Assembly: GCA_036850595.1 (NCBI GenBank)
Contig: CM072162.1
Coordinates: 16,917,758-16,981,757, forward strand
DNA length: 64,000 bases
Direction: 5' to 3'
DNA from: Rhyacichthys aspro
Taxonomy: Eukaryota; Chordata; Actinopteri; Gobiiformes; Rhyacichthyidae
Shown here piece by piece: positions 51,401 to 62,000 of this stretch; position 1 is the stretch's first letter, and each line of letters starts with the position of its first letter. The position numbers were made by a program, and so were the translations under genes. The notes beneath the pieces are model-generated. The model worked only from the letters and a program-made list of their open reading frames with translations. It had not been told where the DNA came from and made no database searches.

Positions 51401-54400
51401 CACAAAAATGCCCCTTATAACACAAATTCATACACTTTCAACTTTGCTGAACTTTCAACAAGTTTGCAGTTTCAAGGTAGCCAAAAGGAAACACAACCCT
51501 CTCAGTGGGAGACAACGTTGTACAAAACATTTTAAAAGCTACTGTACCAGACACATGCGGCGTCTTAGAGCCAGAGAAGCTGGATTATTGACTTACCAAC
51601 AGTATATATACTGGCATCGGTCAGCTTATTGATTGTGGCCTCCTGGTAAACTCCATCCTGATTCTTTACTTCTACAACTGCACCCACCTGTGGGACAGAG
51701 GCACCGCTGTTACATCGCACAATAACAACCCACTGTTACTTAAAGGAAAAGGAAGAAAGTGAGTAAGAAAATAGGCTTTAAATAAAATTTAAAAAGTAAT
51801 GCCGTTATGGAGTTTTCAGTCAGTATCATGGGTGTCTCTGTCTCTATGTTTACAGGATATACAGCAATCACAGACTAGCAATAGATCCTTTACAGAAGCT
51901 GTGTGGATGTTCATTAGCTCAGTAGTTTATGTTTGTTTTCAGCATTTCAATTAACTGTACACAAATTTATTGTTTGGGGAAAACTGGCTATGCCTGAGCT
52001 AGATGGCCACATACAATATTAACTGCACAAACTGACATAAAGATAGCAAAAAGGATTGAACTGCTAACCTTTCTTTAAAAGACATCCAACTCAATGCATT
52101 TAAACCAACACTAGCAGTATGTTTTGCACAGTGACTATGAAAGAGGCTGATAATGATTGACTGGTTTAATATGATGCAATTTAAAGGTTAAAAAGATATC
52201 AGTGAAAAAAGTCAATACAATACACAGGAGGCCTTTTAAGGGTAATTTATTTAAAATTATGTGCGTGCTGACAGTCCTCCAGCTGAGCCAGGTAAAGCTC
52301 GTCCATCCTTCCTGTCTTACCTTTAGAGGTCCTTTGATGTTTTCATCATGGACCTCTGCCGTAGACAGATCTGGTTTAAAGGTCACCTGGGGAAGAGGAA
52401 GCAACGGGAGCCGATCAGTCAAGAGAATAAACAAACATCTCCCTAAAGGCCTGTCTGAGCCCACACTGCAGGACTGCAATACAGAAAACAGCACAGTGAC
52501 CCTCAGCTGGCTGGTGTCTGGTGGCCTCCACATGAGCTGCTGGGTTTCTATTGTTAAGGTTTGGGCTGCGCTGCCTGACCCTCCCCCCTCCAAGCATCTG
52601 CAGCCTCCCTAAGTGAACCACAGAGCATCATAATCTGATCAGGCTCTGGTAATCTTACATTTGCACGGCGACCTGGCAACGCTGCTGGACAGAAATGACT
52701 GAAATATACTTGCAGCTTTTTACTGTTGCATATTTTCCAAGAAGCATGTGTGAGGAGTGAGACGAGTGCCAGAAATACAGATCTGTTCAGTATTACAAAT
52801 ATGTCTCTGTACTTTAAGTATCAAATATGCTTCCTTTTTTCTCTTTCTATGGGAAAACAGTAATTTTAGAGTAAATGCTAGTAAAACTCAAACATAATTA
52901 TGCTAGAGAACTGGCTTCATGTTTACTGGCTTTGATTAAGTTTGGAGTCAACCACCACACACCAGAGCAAAAAATTTAAAAAAGATGTTAAACACCACCT
53001 CAGAGACACGCCTGCAGGAAATGCATTAAGACGATCATTTTCGTATGTAACAATGCCAGAAAACAGAAATCATAGTAACGCACGACAAACAGTGAGAGAT
53101 ACATCGTGTAAGAGAATTGTCAGGTCATTAAATAACATGGAACAGAAAGGAATAAAAAGCTTCCTGTAGCAGCATTTCATCAGTTTGGGAGATAATAACA
53201 GTGCTCCCAAATGGAATAAAAGAGTTCATATTTTCACAGGGAAGGAGCTCTCCTCTCAGACACAGTCTCTAACAAACTGTCAATAAAGCCTGACCCTTTT
53301 ACCTCCGAGCACTGCTCTCATCGAGAAGTGACAGAAGCAGAGCGAGTGAGCAAACAAGCTGCATCATTACAGACACGCAGTAACAAACACAGGAGTGAGA
53401 TGTCACACAACTCACACAGAGATCTGAAGGCTAACACAATATAGAAAAATCAAGAAACAGGATGTGAGGTCCTCATTTTCCACTGAGAACCAGTGCTTAT
53501 CCCAAAGTAAAATATATTGCTTTAAAAGATGCAGTAGGCAGAATTTAGATATAAATGTCTGCATATTATAGCTTTGTATACTGTCTTGTAACCAAAATAA
53601 TTTACTTCCTAGCACATTCTTAATATTGGCCCCTGGGGTAAGATGAAGGAAATTATCAGCCACACCAAGGGCCACATTAGCCCAAAGTTCTCATAACAGT
53701 TCACTATAAACATCTCAACAATGCATTTTGTGTTTAATAAAGATTTTGTTTAGAATCGGCAGCCATTTTATAATCTTTACACTGCACCAACACATTAAAC
53801 AAACTAAAAACTTTAGGCTCAGACTTTTTAGCAGTTATTTACACACAGCTACAACATAATGAGAATAATTGCAACCTTCTCAATTCTTAGTGAGTCAAAC
53901 TGAGCGCTTCTTTTCTTATTTCTTACCTACATTCATACACCCATAATTATTAATGTAGATCAAAAGCTACCTGTCAAAAAGTGCTTTTCCTTTCTAGGAT
54001 TTATTGTTGTTGTATTTGGCACTAAAATCCATACAGCATTAAGTGTAAGTGTCATCTTACCTAAGACTTGATATTAAGAAACAAATGTAGTGTGTTGCAC
54101 TGCCGCAGGATCTTTTCTGATAGATATGTTTGATAACCATTCATAACGAGTAAAACTGGCAGGAGCTAATTCATTTTTTCTTATACTCATAAATAAGAAA
54201 TGTCAAATATTTTTACTTGGTTTTGAAAATCACTCAGAAGACATTGTCGCCATATGCTCCAACTCTGTTAAACAAGCCGACAGAGATTAATGAAGCGAAG
54301 AGCTAAAGAGAAATTCATTACAATGAAAAATTCACCACTGAAACATTGCCACGTATCAACGTTTGAGCAACAGAGCACACTTCCACCTTATTTAACTGAA

Positions 54401-56009
54401 AATAAACAGAGCTAAATTAGTATGTTAATTAATTTATGAGATGAGACTGTGCTATTAACTCCATTTTACTCCATAATGTTTAAGTAAGATCATCACATGG
54501 TCTCTGTCATGTTTTTGTCTGTGCTACGAGACAAAAGGCACGTCATTTGATTCTTGGAGCTGCTGGTGTGTGAATATGGCAAAGCATCGGTGCTCCTTTG
54601 TCTCTTTGGGGGGGACTACAGCGCACCGACACACTGAAAAGCCAGCCACCAATCTTTGTTCCTCCCACACGCTCTTAGCAGAACGAGAGACAAGCGATCT
54701 GTCTCTATTGTATTATCCAGATGCTCGGGCTCCACTGGGAAATGAGGTACTGTACGACGTGCATCAAGCAAGGCATAAAACCGGTGGGAAACAGCAGCCG
54801 CCGTCACATCGTGTGGAGGAGGAGAGGCCCACCCGAGGATCTGAGGGAGGACCTGGTGGACTGGGACAAACCCTGCATCTGTCACAGCTGGGCCCAAAGG
54901 TTTACTGCGTCTGAGCAGAACTAAACCCAGCAGCTGGTAATTTAGTCGAGAAACACAGCGAATTCAATTCATCTTGATCTTACAGAACTTATCCATCATC
55001 AAAAACACAGAGGAATGTTTCCAAAATGTGCTATTGTAAGCATTTTGGGATGAGAATACATCATCCCCATCACAATAATGATATCACAGTAATATGCTTG
55101 TATTGCAATAATGTTAAGGTGCTCCTTGTAATATACACTGAAGCAGACGTACAAAATAATGAGTTCAAATGAAATTAAACTGTGGTGCAACCAAATAAAA
55201 GTGAGTGGCACCAATGGAATCTAGTCCAGGGTCATTTATTTCTTGATATATTTAAATTCACTTGAACTTTTACTATTGCAGCTGGGACATTCAAATATCA
55301 AATGCCATGCTGTTATTAGTATTTAACATAGAAGTCGATAGCTGCAAGTTTTCCTAATATAGTGCAGTCCTAATTGAGATATAGTTTACATTGTGTTAAT
55401 TAAATTCACCAAAATGACAGCCAGAGAAGTATGCTGAGATGTATGATCATTTTTTAGCTTTTTTTCTGTTACCTTTATATAGTTATGTAAGATATTTGTC
55501 ATATTAGTCAGTACATGCTGGTGTTTAGCAACTTTGTATTAATAAGTTCTTGTTTGACGAAAGGCACAATAACTTTAATACTTATAACTTTAAAAACAGT
55601 GTGTAAAACTAGGTTGTATTTGCTTTTTAAAATATTGGCTACAATGAGGAGAATGACTGAATCAAAGAAAATGGAAATAATAAGTGCAATTAGCTGCAGT
55701 TCACTGAATAGTCGCCAGAGTCTACAAAAACAAATACAATTCCTAGTACTTACAAAAACCTTTTATAAACACACATCACATATTGTGCCTCAACAAGTGT
55801 CTCCATGCTTCATTCAGTGATTAAACCAAAAGCCAAATGCATTTATTCACAGACATTACATTTTTTATTTCAAACCACGATACAAGCGCTTGACTTACCT
55901 TGGCCTTGACTAGCCTCTTGGCTGTCTTAATCTTGGCCTCGCAGAAAGCCCCTCGGTACTTGGCACTCACGTCCGTCCCTACTGTTAAGTAGGGGGGCTC
56001 CTCCAGAGT
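35228..56009 (-). CDS. arid4b: arid4b: AT-rich interactive domain protein 4B (22 coding exons, start exon not found)
   Basis: Exons in transcript order: 55899-56009, 52321-52386, 51597-51687, 50904-50983, 50447-50538, 48242-48383, 46454-46533, 44921-44997, 43735-43883, 43586-43658, 43126-43220, 42948-43045, 42472-42667, 41975-42174, 39094-39276, 38078-38162, 37796-37994, 36491-37714, 36298-36408, 35921-36145, 35686-35832, 35228-35379. Total 3,876 nt, 1,291 residues plus stop; human ARID4B is about 1,312. Every junction keeps frame. Order of parts: N-terminal Tudor/PWWP-like region, RBB1NT region, ARID (about residues 305-396), acidic linker, chromo-barrel (about 529-600), disordered Ser/Pro/Glu-rich region, C-terminal coiled coil. 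Arid4b is a nuclear subunit of the SIN3A-HDAC corepressor and an RB-family partner. ARID4B is chosen over ARID4A by [12 protein letters not shown], the [20 protein letters not shown] segment and the VSVECR end. An in-frame TAA precedes the first exon without an ATG, so the start lies in an exon further upstream. Confidence 0.96.
36491..37994 (-). CDS. arid4b: arid4b coding exons 17-18, including the 1,224-nt large exon
   Basis: Exon 17 (37796-37994) carries [16 protein letters not shown]. Exon 18 (36491-37714) encodes 408 mostly disordered residues with three conserved islands: [36 protein letters not shown] followed by DSDTEA, and [20 protein letters not shown]. Between them are Pro-rich ([11 protein letters not shown]) and basic stretches. 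The islands are shared with mammalian ARID4B and probably are protein-contact or phosphorylation motifs. A 274-codon antisense frame over this exon is only its shadow. Confidence 0.93.
38078..39276 (-). CDS. arid4b: arid4b coding exons 15-16: chromo-barrel domain
   Basis: Exons of 183 and 85 nt encode [37 protein letters not shown] and [17 protein letters not shown]. This is a complete MSL3/MOF-type chromo-barrel, with the aromatic residues expected to form a methyl-lysine cage. It ends in a basic KHRKKIK tail. The Arg codon is split AG|A across the 0.9 kb intron. Confidence 0.94.
38912..38923 (+). promoter_or_regulatory. CTCF-like motif in arid4b intron, plus orientation
   Basis: CCACTAGATGGC fits the CTCF core CCASYAGRKGGC. 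It is in the intron between chromo-barrel exons 15 and 16. Orientation is opposite to the motifs at 28.85 and 30.37 kb. Confidence 0.35.
41241..41256 (+). repeat. (ACAG)4 microsatellite in arid4b intron
   Basis: Four ACAG units followed by GA-rich sequence, within the intron between exons 14 and 15. A shorter (CAGA)n run lies near 38833-38846. Confidence 0.8.
41975..42174 (-). CDS. arid4b: arid4b coding exon 14: acidic linker
   Basis: This exon of 200 nt encodes a strongly acidic, low-complexity linker ([19 protein letters not shown] and [12 protein letters not shown]) between the ARID and the chromo-barrel. The donor is GG|GTAGGT and the next exon supplies the third base of the Gly codon. 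In mammals this linker is longer and more Glu-rich, so most of the length difference from human may lie here. Confidence 0.88.
42230..42417. mobile_element. MITE related to 4888-5475, in an arid4b intron
   Basis: The left end TAGCTTAATTTCCACTGAG matches the TAGCCTTGTTTCCACTGGG end of the larger MITE at most positions. It is followed by AGTACAGTACAGTTCAGG. The right end, reverse-complemented, reads GTTTCAACTGGAGCAGTACAGTACTGC, an imperfect copy of the left. It is about 190 bp, in the intron between exons 13 and 14, and causes no frame damage. Right boundary approximate. Confidence 0.55.
42472..43883 (-). CDS. arid4b: arid4b coding exons 9-13: acidic stretch and ARID DNA-binding domain
   Basis: Exon 9 encodes [12 protein letters not shown] and a Glu/Asp run. 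Exons 10-13 encode the [83 protein letters not shown]. All six ARID helices and the family's GGFDN and YLYGFEEYC signatures are present. The domain ends within exon 13. ARID4 proteins bind DNA with little sequence preference. Exon 12 ends CGCAA|GTACGT and exon 13 opens G|TAC, which restores the Lys. Confidence 0.95.
44921..48383 (-). CDS. arid4b: arid4b coding exons 6-8: RBB1NT region
   Basis: Exons of 142, 80 and 77 nt encode an acidic Ser/Glu stretch, then [41 protein letters not shown] and [20 protein letters not shown]. This matches the RBB1NT region described after the Tudor part in ARID4 proteins. The codon shared by exons 7 and 8 (TT|T, Phe) confirms the splice sites. Introns of 1.4-1.7 kb separate them and show no gene of their own. 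Confidence 0.9.
48471..48483 (+). promoter_or_regulatory. CTCF-like motif in arid4b intron, plus orientation
   Basis: CCACAAGAGGGCA matches the CTCF core at all but one position. It lies about 90 bp upstream (in transcript sense) of coding exon 6. Binding is unproven. Confidence 0.4.
50447..56009 (-). CDS. arid4b: arid4b coding exons 1-5: N-terminal Tudor/PWWP-like region
   Basis: Five small exons (111, 66, 91, 80 and 92 nt) encode residues 1-146. Key stretches are [57 protein letters not shown] and [16 protein letters not shown]. These form the interdigitated Tudor fold and DNA-binding PWWP-like segment known in the family. Exon 4 ends GAG|GCAAGT, a GC donor; the other four introns start GT. 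The residue after DAS in exon 3 is Ile (codon ATA), where I recall Trp in mammalian ARID4A and ARID4B. Confidence 0.9.
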
Positions 56010-59000
56010 CTGCAAACACAAGAGAAGACCAATGAATCCCAGGACTTTTTAATATATGTGGCTTAAACAAACAGGTATATTCTCCAAAGTGGGGAAAGGA
56101 CACGCACACGGGCTCTGCTCAGTCAGGGCCTGCAACACCCAACTCAGTGATTCATCCACGGAAAACACATACCATCTGCTGCGGCTATTGGAAAACACGG
56201 CTCGGAGGGAGCAAACAAGAGGGCCACTTCATTACTGCTTTGATGACTACGAGGAACAGATGAGGCTAACTGAAACATTTAACACCAGATTTGTAGAGAA
56301 AAGATTTGTAAATGTGGGTTTAAAGAGGGCTAATAGGGCCTTATGACGTCAAATCAATATTACGATAAATAAACCTTTTACACTGATCATGAGTTTTGTT
56401 TTTTTCTTGTGCAATGTAAGTATGCTTGACCCTCATGAATATCTTTGTGACTCAACAACACAGCAGGTCTCCTTTTTATAATTTTTTCAAACTGCACTTT
56501 TTCTTGACAATGCAGCACAGCATTTTTCTCAGAGTCAAATAATTCACAACCAACCCATTTTTATTGCTCCATTTTTTATGTTTAAGGTTCATATGTATTT
56601 ATCAATTGAAAATATTCTGAGTATTCACCCCTCTCTGCTTTGGTTTAAACTCCACTGACAAACTACGGCAACCTCAGAGGGTCAAAACTCAAACTTAAAA
56701 CACCATATGGGTTTGTGGAGAGTGTGATGTTGCATTGTTTATCTTCAGTCAGTTGAGCTTTAAACAAAATATGACATGACTAAACACTATGGTATAAATT
56801 TCCAGGATTTTGAGACTGCACTGATCAAATAGACAGAGAGGATGTTTCTGGTTTCTGTTTTGCAGAGTTGAATTAACCCTTCAGGGCTTAAAATCTAATC
56901 TAATAGTGTTGTGTCTAAACTACTTCGAGTGAGTCCTAAAGTGGGCCACACCTCCGGCTCACAGCACTCATTAGGACAAATTTCAATACAGCCACTGCTA
57001 CAGACACCTGGCTTAACTCAAAGGGTTTTTCCTCTCCATTAATGTACACATTTAAAAGCTTTACACAGACTAGCTACATATTCACTAGAAAACTATGTAA
57101 TACTCTTAAAAAACCTCTGTTCAGTTCAAGCTAAGCCCAAGGACTTTGTATTCGTCAGCTTTCAATAATGACCCGCAGCACTTTTGTAACAGCATATTTG
57201 TAGCTCGCAGTTTGGAGTGAAAAGTGTATAGCAGCTAATATTCTTACAAAGGAGCTGGATGTTGGTGAAGCACATCAGCAGGAGTGAATATAGCAGCTTT
57301 AGGAGGATAAAAACATGTTTGCAATTTATCAGCAGTTTTCTGTAGGAGCACAACTGCTTCAGATTGATTCAAGGCTAGGTTTAACCTTGAGTATTTTGTC
57401 TCTACATTGCATCAATATTACGTTCATACCTGCTTACTACTGCTTTCCTCAAATACAAGATAAATACTGCACACAAAGCTATCATATAATGTGCATTTTA
57501 ATCCATCTGTGCCATTTCATATCCATTTCATTTGCCACTTGTTGCATAAATCTGCAGCTTATCTAATATTATTTTAGGTCAAATCTCAAACAAAAAGCAC
57601 AGATTCGTTTTAGATATTAACAAAGGTGATGATTTGGAGGCCAGCGCTTTGAAATCAAACACTTAACAGGTGTTACAATAGCTATCAGCCAAATGCTCAT
57701 GCAAACAGCCTTGGAAAGAAGCAGCTACTGTAAGAACGGTGACTCACTTGGGCCAAAAATGGATGTGAATCACAACTGAACAAAAATACAACAAATTGGC
57801 TACAAAATTCATTTTACGGTTTGAAATGGGATCTTCTAAGTAGAAAAAGTAGGACGCTCTGACAGATGGGAGTCAGGGGCAGAGTCCGGTGCACTTGAGC
57901 TCCCCACCTCTCAGATAAACACCTCATTAGTCCTCAGTGCAGTCTGGACTTGGCTCCAGCTGCCACCATCAATGCCAGGTTTACACGATGTAGCAGCCAT
58001 TTGCACCAACTCTACTGTAAGTCAGGAGCAAAATGAAGCAGGAACACTATTTTCTAATAATACGCCAACACTCCTCAACTTTTGGGGACAATATAAAAAG
58101 TGGACCATGGAATCAGTTGCTAATGAGAAATCTTATCTAGGCTCCAAGAAGCCTAGCCTTATTTGACTCTTGTTCAAGTAAGACCCTAAATAACAAGAGC
58201 CCACACATTGACAGGTGTGGTTTATGCACTTCTACTAGACCAGGGGTGTCAAACTGATCCTGGTTAGGGCCCACATACAGCCCAATTTGATCTGAAGTGG
58301 GCTGGACCACAAAAATAACAGCATAATAACCTATAAATAACGATAACTATTTTTTTCCCCCTTTGTTCAAATGCAAAGTAAAATTACATTAAGTCAGTGC
58401 CCCTATCAACTGGAACCAAAAAAGGCTAATGTTGGCAGAAGCCTTTAGCATGTATGTTTTTGCAAACTCACCCTCACAATATGGCTTTGATGCTAATGCT
58501 ATAACATAGCTAACCTTCACTGCTGCATCACTGAGCTCTCGGTTACAGCTAAAAACATTAACCGCTTCATGTTGTCCACCATATAAAATGTATAGCTCTG
58601 AATCAAAACAAGCTAGAGGTTATAAAGGAAGTCAAATGTCAGCAGTAAGACTGTGCTAAGTAAAAATGTACTACTAAGCATATTGTGAGTGTAACTTCTG
58701 GTAATTGCACTAGTATGAGTATGTGAAAGTATTCTCACTCTATGTCAATATACAGTGAACAGATGTATGCAAATTGAGCATACTACTCTGGGTGTCCATT
58801 CACAGATTTTTGCTCCCTTGAACCAGTTTCTGAAATGAGGCCAAATGTCATGTTACTCAATGTAGAAGATGACTGACAGGTACGATTGACAGCGAACGTG
58901 TCTAGAGCTGGCTTTAAAGACATACTGTCAAAGCATCTTTTAGGGGCCTCTGTGGTAAGCCAGACCTTTTACAATATGTTCCACTAAAGCTTTACAAAGA

Positions 59001-62000
59001 AAAGTACTGAAGTTTACCGCTACTTTATTGACTGGCAGCATGTGTAACTAATGCTAACTCTTTGAAATACTTCCCAACTCTTTCAACAAATTTGAAAACA
59101 TCTGGCTCTTGGCTTTATATGGCCATTGATGGTTTATGTGGTCATTTATTTGGTACTCTTTATGCTTATGCTTCCCATGAATGTGATGTTCATTCTTTAA
59201 AGAGGAGCCCTACTACTCAGGAGCTCTTTCAAATTTCCGCAACTTAAAAAAACAGGGGTGATAACACAGTACAGAAGCCAGATTCACATTTGTCATGCTC
59301 ACATGTCAAAACAAACTGAAGGGTTTGTTGTTGCCACTGATAATGTCCCGCCTCCCTGCATTCAGCTAAAACTATGAAAGAAAATTCCAAGCTCAGGATT
59401 AGATTGCAATACAGCCCACAGCTGTCTGCAGAGGAACACTCACTCCTCTTTTGTTTTCTTTACTTCTGCTGGAGCTGAATGACTTGCAATGTTTTCCACC
59501 TCAATGTTTCAACCATTTGAGATTACTAAGTGCAGAGAGGCGGAATTCCTGCTTTATCGGGAGGAGTAACATCCTCTCGCCAACGCAAAGTAAGCTAAAA
59601 GGCAACACATCAGAGCCACACTCACCAGATATTGTCATGAAAAGAGCAGTATTTATCGCAAGCCTAAAGGAGCACTTCAGCTTCTGCATTTTAAAAGTCT
59701 CCATATTGCTCTTAGGGATAATAACAAAGACCAGCTTTTTGGCTTTTCTTTTAGTGTCGCTGATGTGGAAAACACTCCAGGAGCAAGTGCTTGATTGAAC
59801 ACATACAAATGTGATTTGCCACATAGTGACAAAACACACCTGTGGCCTGGAAAAAATAGTAAAAAGACAAAACCACTCTTAAAAACATGACTTTGCCAAA
59901 AGCTTGAGTTAAAGTTATTTTAAAAATAGGCACAGTCTATGCAATTCTTACCACACACTTTCACTTTTCAAAGGAATTTCTAATGAAACGCTGCTTTAAG
60001 ATTCCAAAGTGATGCCAGTGAATCCCACAATTTAATAAAAGGAAGCACTCCACAGAAAACTGGTGAATGCAAACTAGTTTAGCACTTTTAATCAAACAAA
60101 CCAGGAAATGTAGCAGCCTAGGTTTAGAGCATTACTGGAGCAAAACACAGTGGAGTGGCACTGGCAACCGTCGAATGAGATCAGTTTCTGCACAGTAAAG
60201 ACTCTGGTCATGAAAAATTTAACAGCCAGCTCCGGAGAGTGCAAGCTCAAAATAAGCTCCTGCTGCTGCTGCTTATAGTGCATTTCTCTGACACTGATTG
60301 CATTTATTCTACAACTCAGTAAAAAAGGCACGCCTTAGAAGGTGAGAGCCTACAGTAAACTCTGATGACACTGTCCCGCTCATTGAGGACGAGGGGATTC
60401 CTGACCGTTCAATCTGCAGTCCTCAGACTGCTTCTGGAAGGTGTCCCGCAGATAACTCATCGCTAATGTGCTCAACCACTAAAAACTGCATGTATTTACT
60501 CGTTATTCAGGTCAGGCCAAGTAAAAACCACCAGTTTAAAGTGTGTTAAATTAAGAACTCTTATAGTTTTAGGACATGTGTGAAATTATACTTTTCCTAA
60601 TATTTTGGAATCACTGAAGCAGTATATGTTCCCTCTTCAAGTTTTAGTAAAAAGGCTTTATTTTTATCTCACAACTTTATCATGCATAAAGAAATGACTA
60701 TTGCTTAGATAGCATCATTAATTTTAGTCCCCTTGTGACACTTTAGGTTCAAAGAAGCTAAAAATCTATATTTTATTAAGATATGAGAGTGCTATAAGAA
60801 ATCACAATTATTATTTATTAGAACATCTCTGTACACTTCTTGACATATAATTTATGGAAGGCCATGTTTAATTCCTCCATGAAAACAAAACACACACTTA
60901 CAGATATTGACAGGTAATTTTCAATCACAAAACAAGAACCTATTCAATACTAAATCAATACAACTGAAGACAAAGTATGTACCTCTTCCCTGTTTAAACT
61001 CCTCCCTACTGAAACTACAGCCTCAGAGGGCCAAACTTAAAATTCCCAATGTGTTTCCGGGAGGTAGTACAAGTTATGTTCCATCGTATCAGCCCGTTGA
61101 CTTTTAATTTCATAGAAAATGCACACTTAACTTTACAACATGAATCTCTAAAATAATACAATTGGGAATCCAGAAGCTGAAACATATCGACCACTGCCAG
61201 ATATTAACTTTAATGCACTATACAGTTCAAGCAGACTAGCAATTATTCAAATAATCAACAGTTTGTAGTCCATTACATTGTTGTATACAGAGCAGGCTTG
61301 TGATCAGAACAAAAGCACACACAAGAGGCACACAGGAAAGAATTAAGCTCCATCGCCGCGCGGCTCACACGTCCAATAATCCCGCTGTGAATCACCTCTT
61401 TGTCCAAACTACGCTCACCTCGATTCAGGGACTGCTGCTTTAGAGCTGCCTTGGTAATACACTGCACTTTAAACTAGAACAGTATACTCTAACATACTTA
61501 TTAACTTTAGTTCATGCACTGTTCTCATGCAAAATCTGGGACAATTCAATAAAGTGTATAATTAGCAACTATTTATGTGACCACTTAACTTCTGTTCTGA
61601 GAGCCTCGACATAGATAAAGCAGTGTTAAAAAATAATTGAATTTTGGTTGCACACTTGAGACAATCTGTTTTGCGATAACAATGATTGATTTGTGTCACA
61701 GACCTGATTAATGCTGTGTAAGATCACGAAGAAGATGTTTAAAGAGCAACAGGCTCTTCATCTGAATGCAAAAAACTAAACACAGCACAGACAAGGCTAT
61801 AGACAGTCTTTTAACACTTTTGTAGCACTCAGTAAAAAACACTCCAATATTAAATAAATGCTGATATTATATCTGCTGTACTTGAAATAACAAACAAAAA
61901 AAGTGTGGCTTTTCTAAATGTCACATTTTTCAGGTGTGTTCTCTCTCCTTAAATGAAGATGTACAAAAACAGTGTGACTGCTCAAAATATGTCAAGTCTG

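Noticed and set aside
35228..56009. Assignment to arid4a instead of arid4b
   Set aside because: The [12 protein letters not shown] and [15 protein letters not shown] segments, the C-terminal VSVECR, and linkage to tomm20 and irf2bp2 all favour arid4b.
59625..59642. Minus-strand ATG followed by GTGAGT as arid4b start exon
   Set aside because: The donor would leave phase 1, but the first recognised exon (ending at 56009) needs phase 0. A similar candidate near 61410-61467 fails for the same reason.
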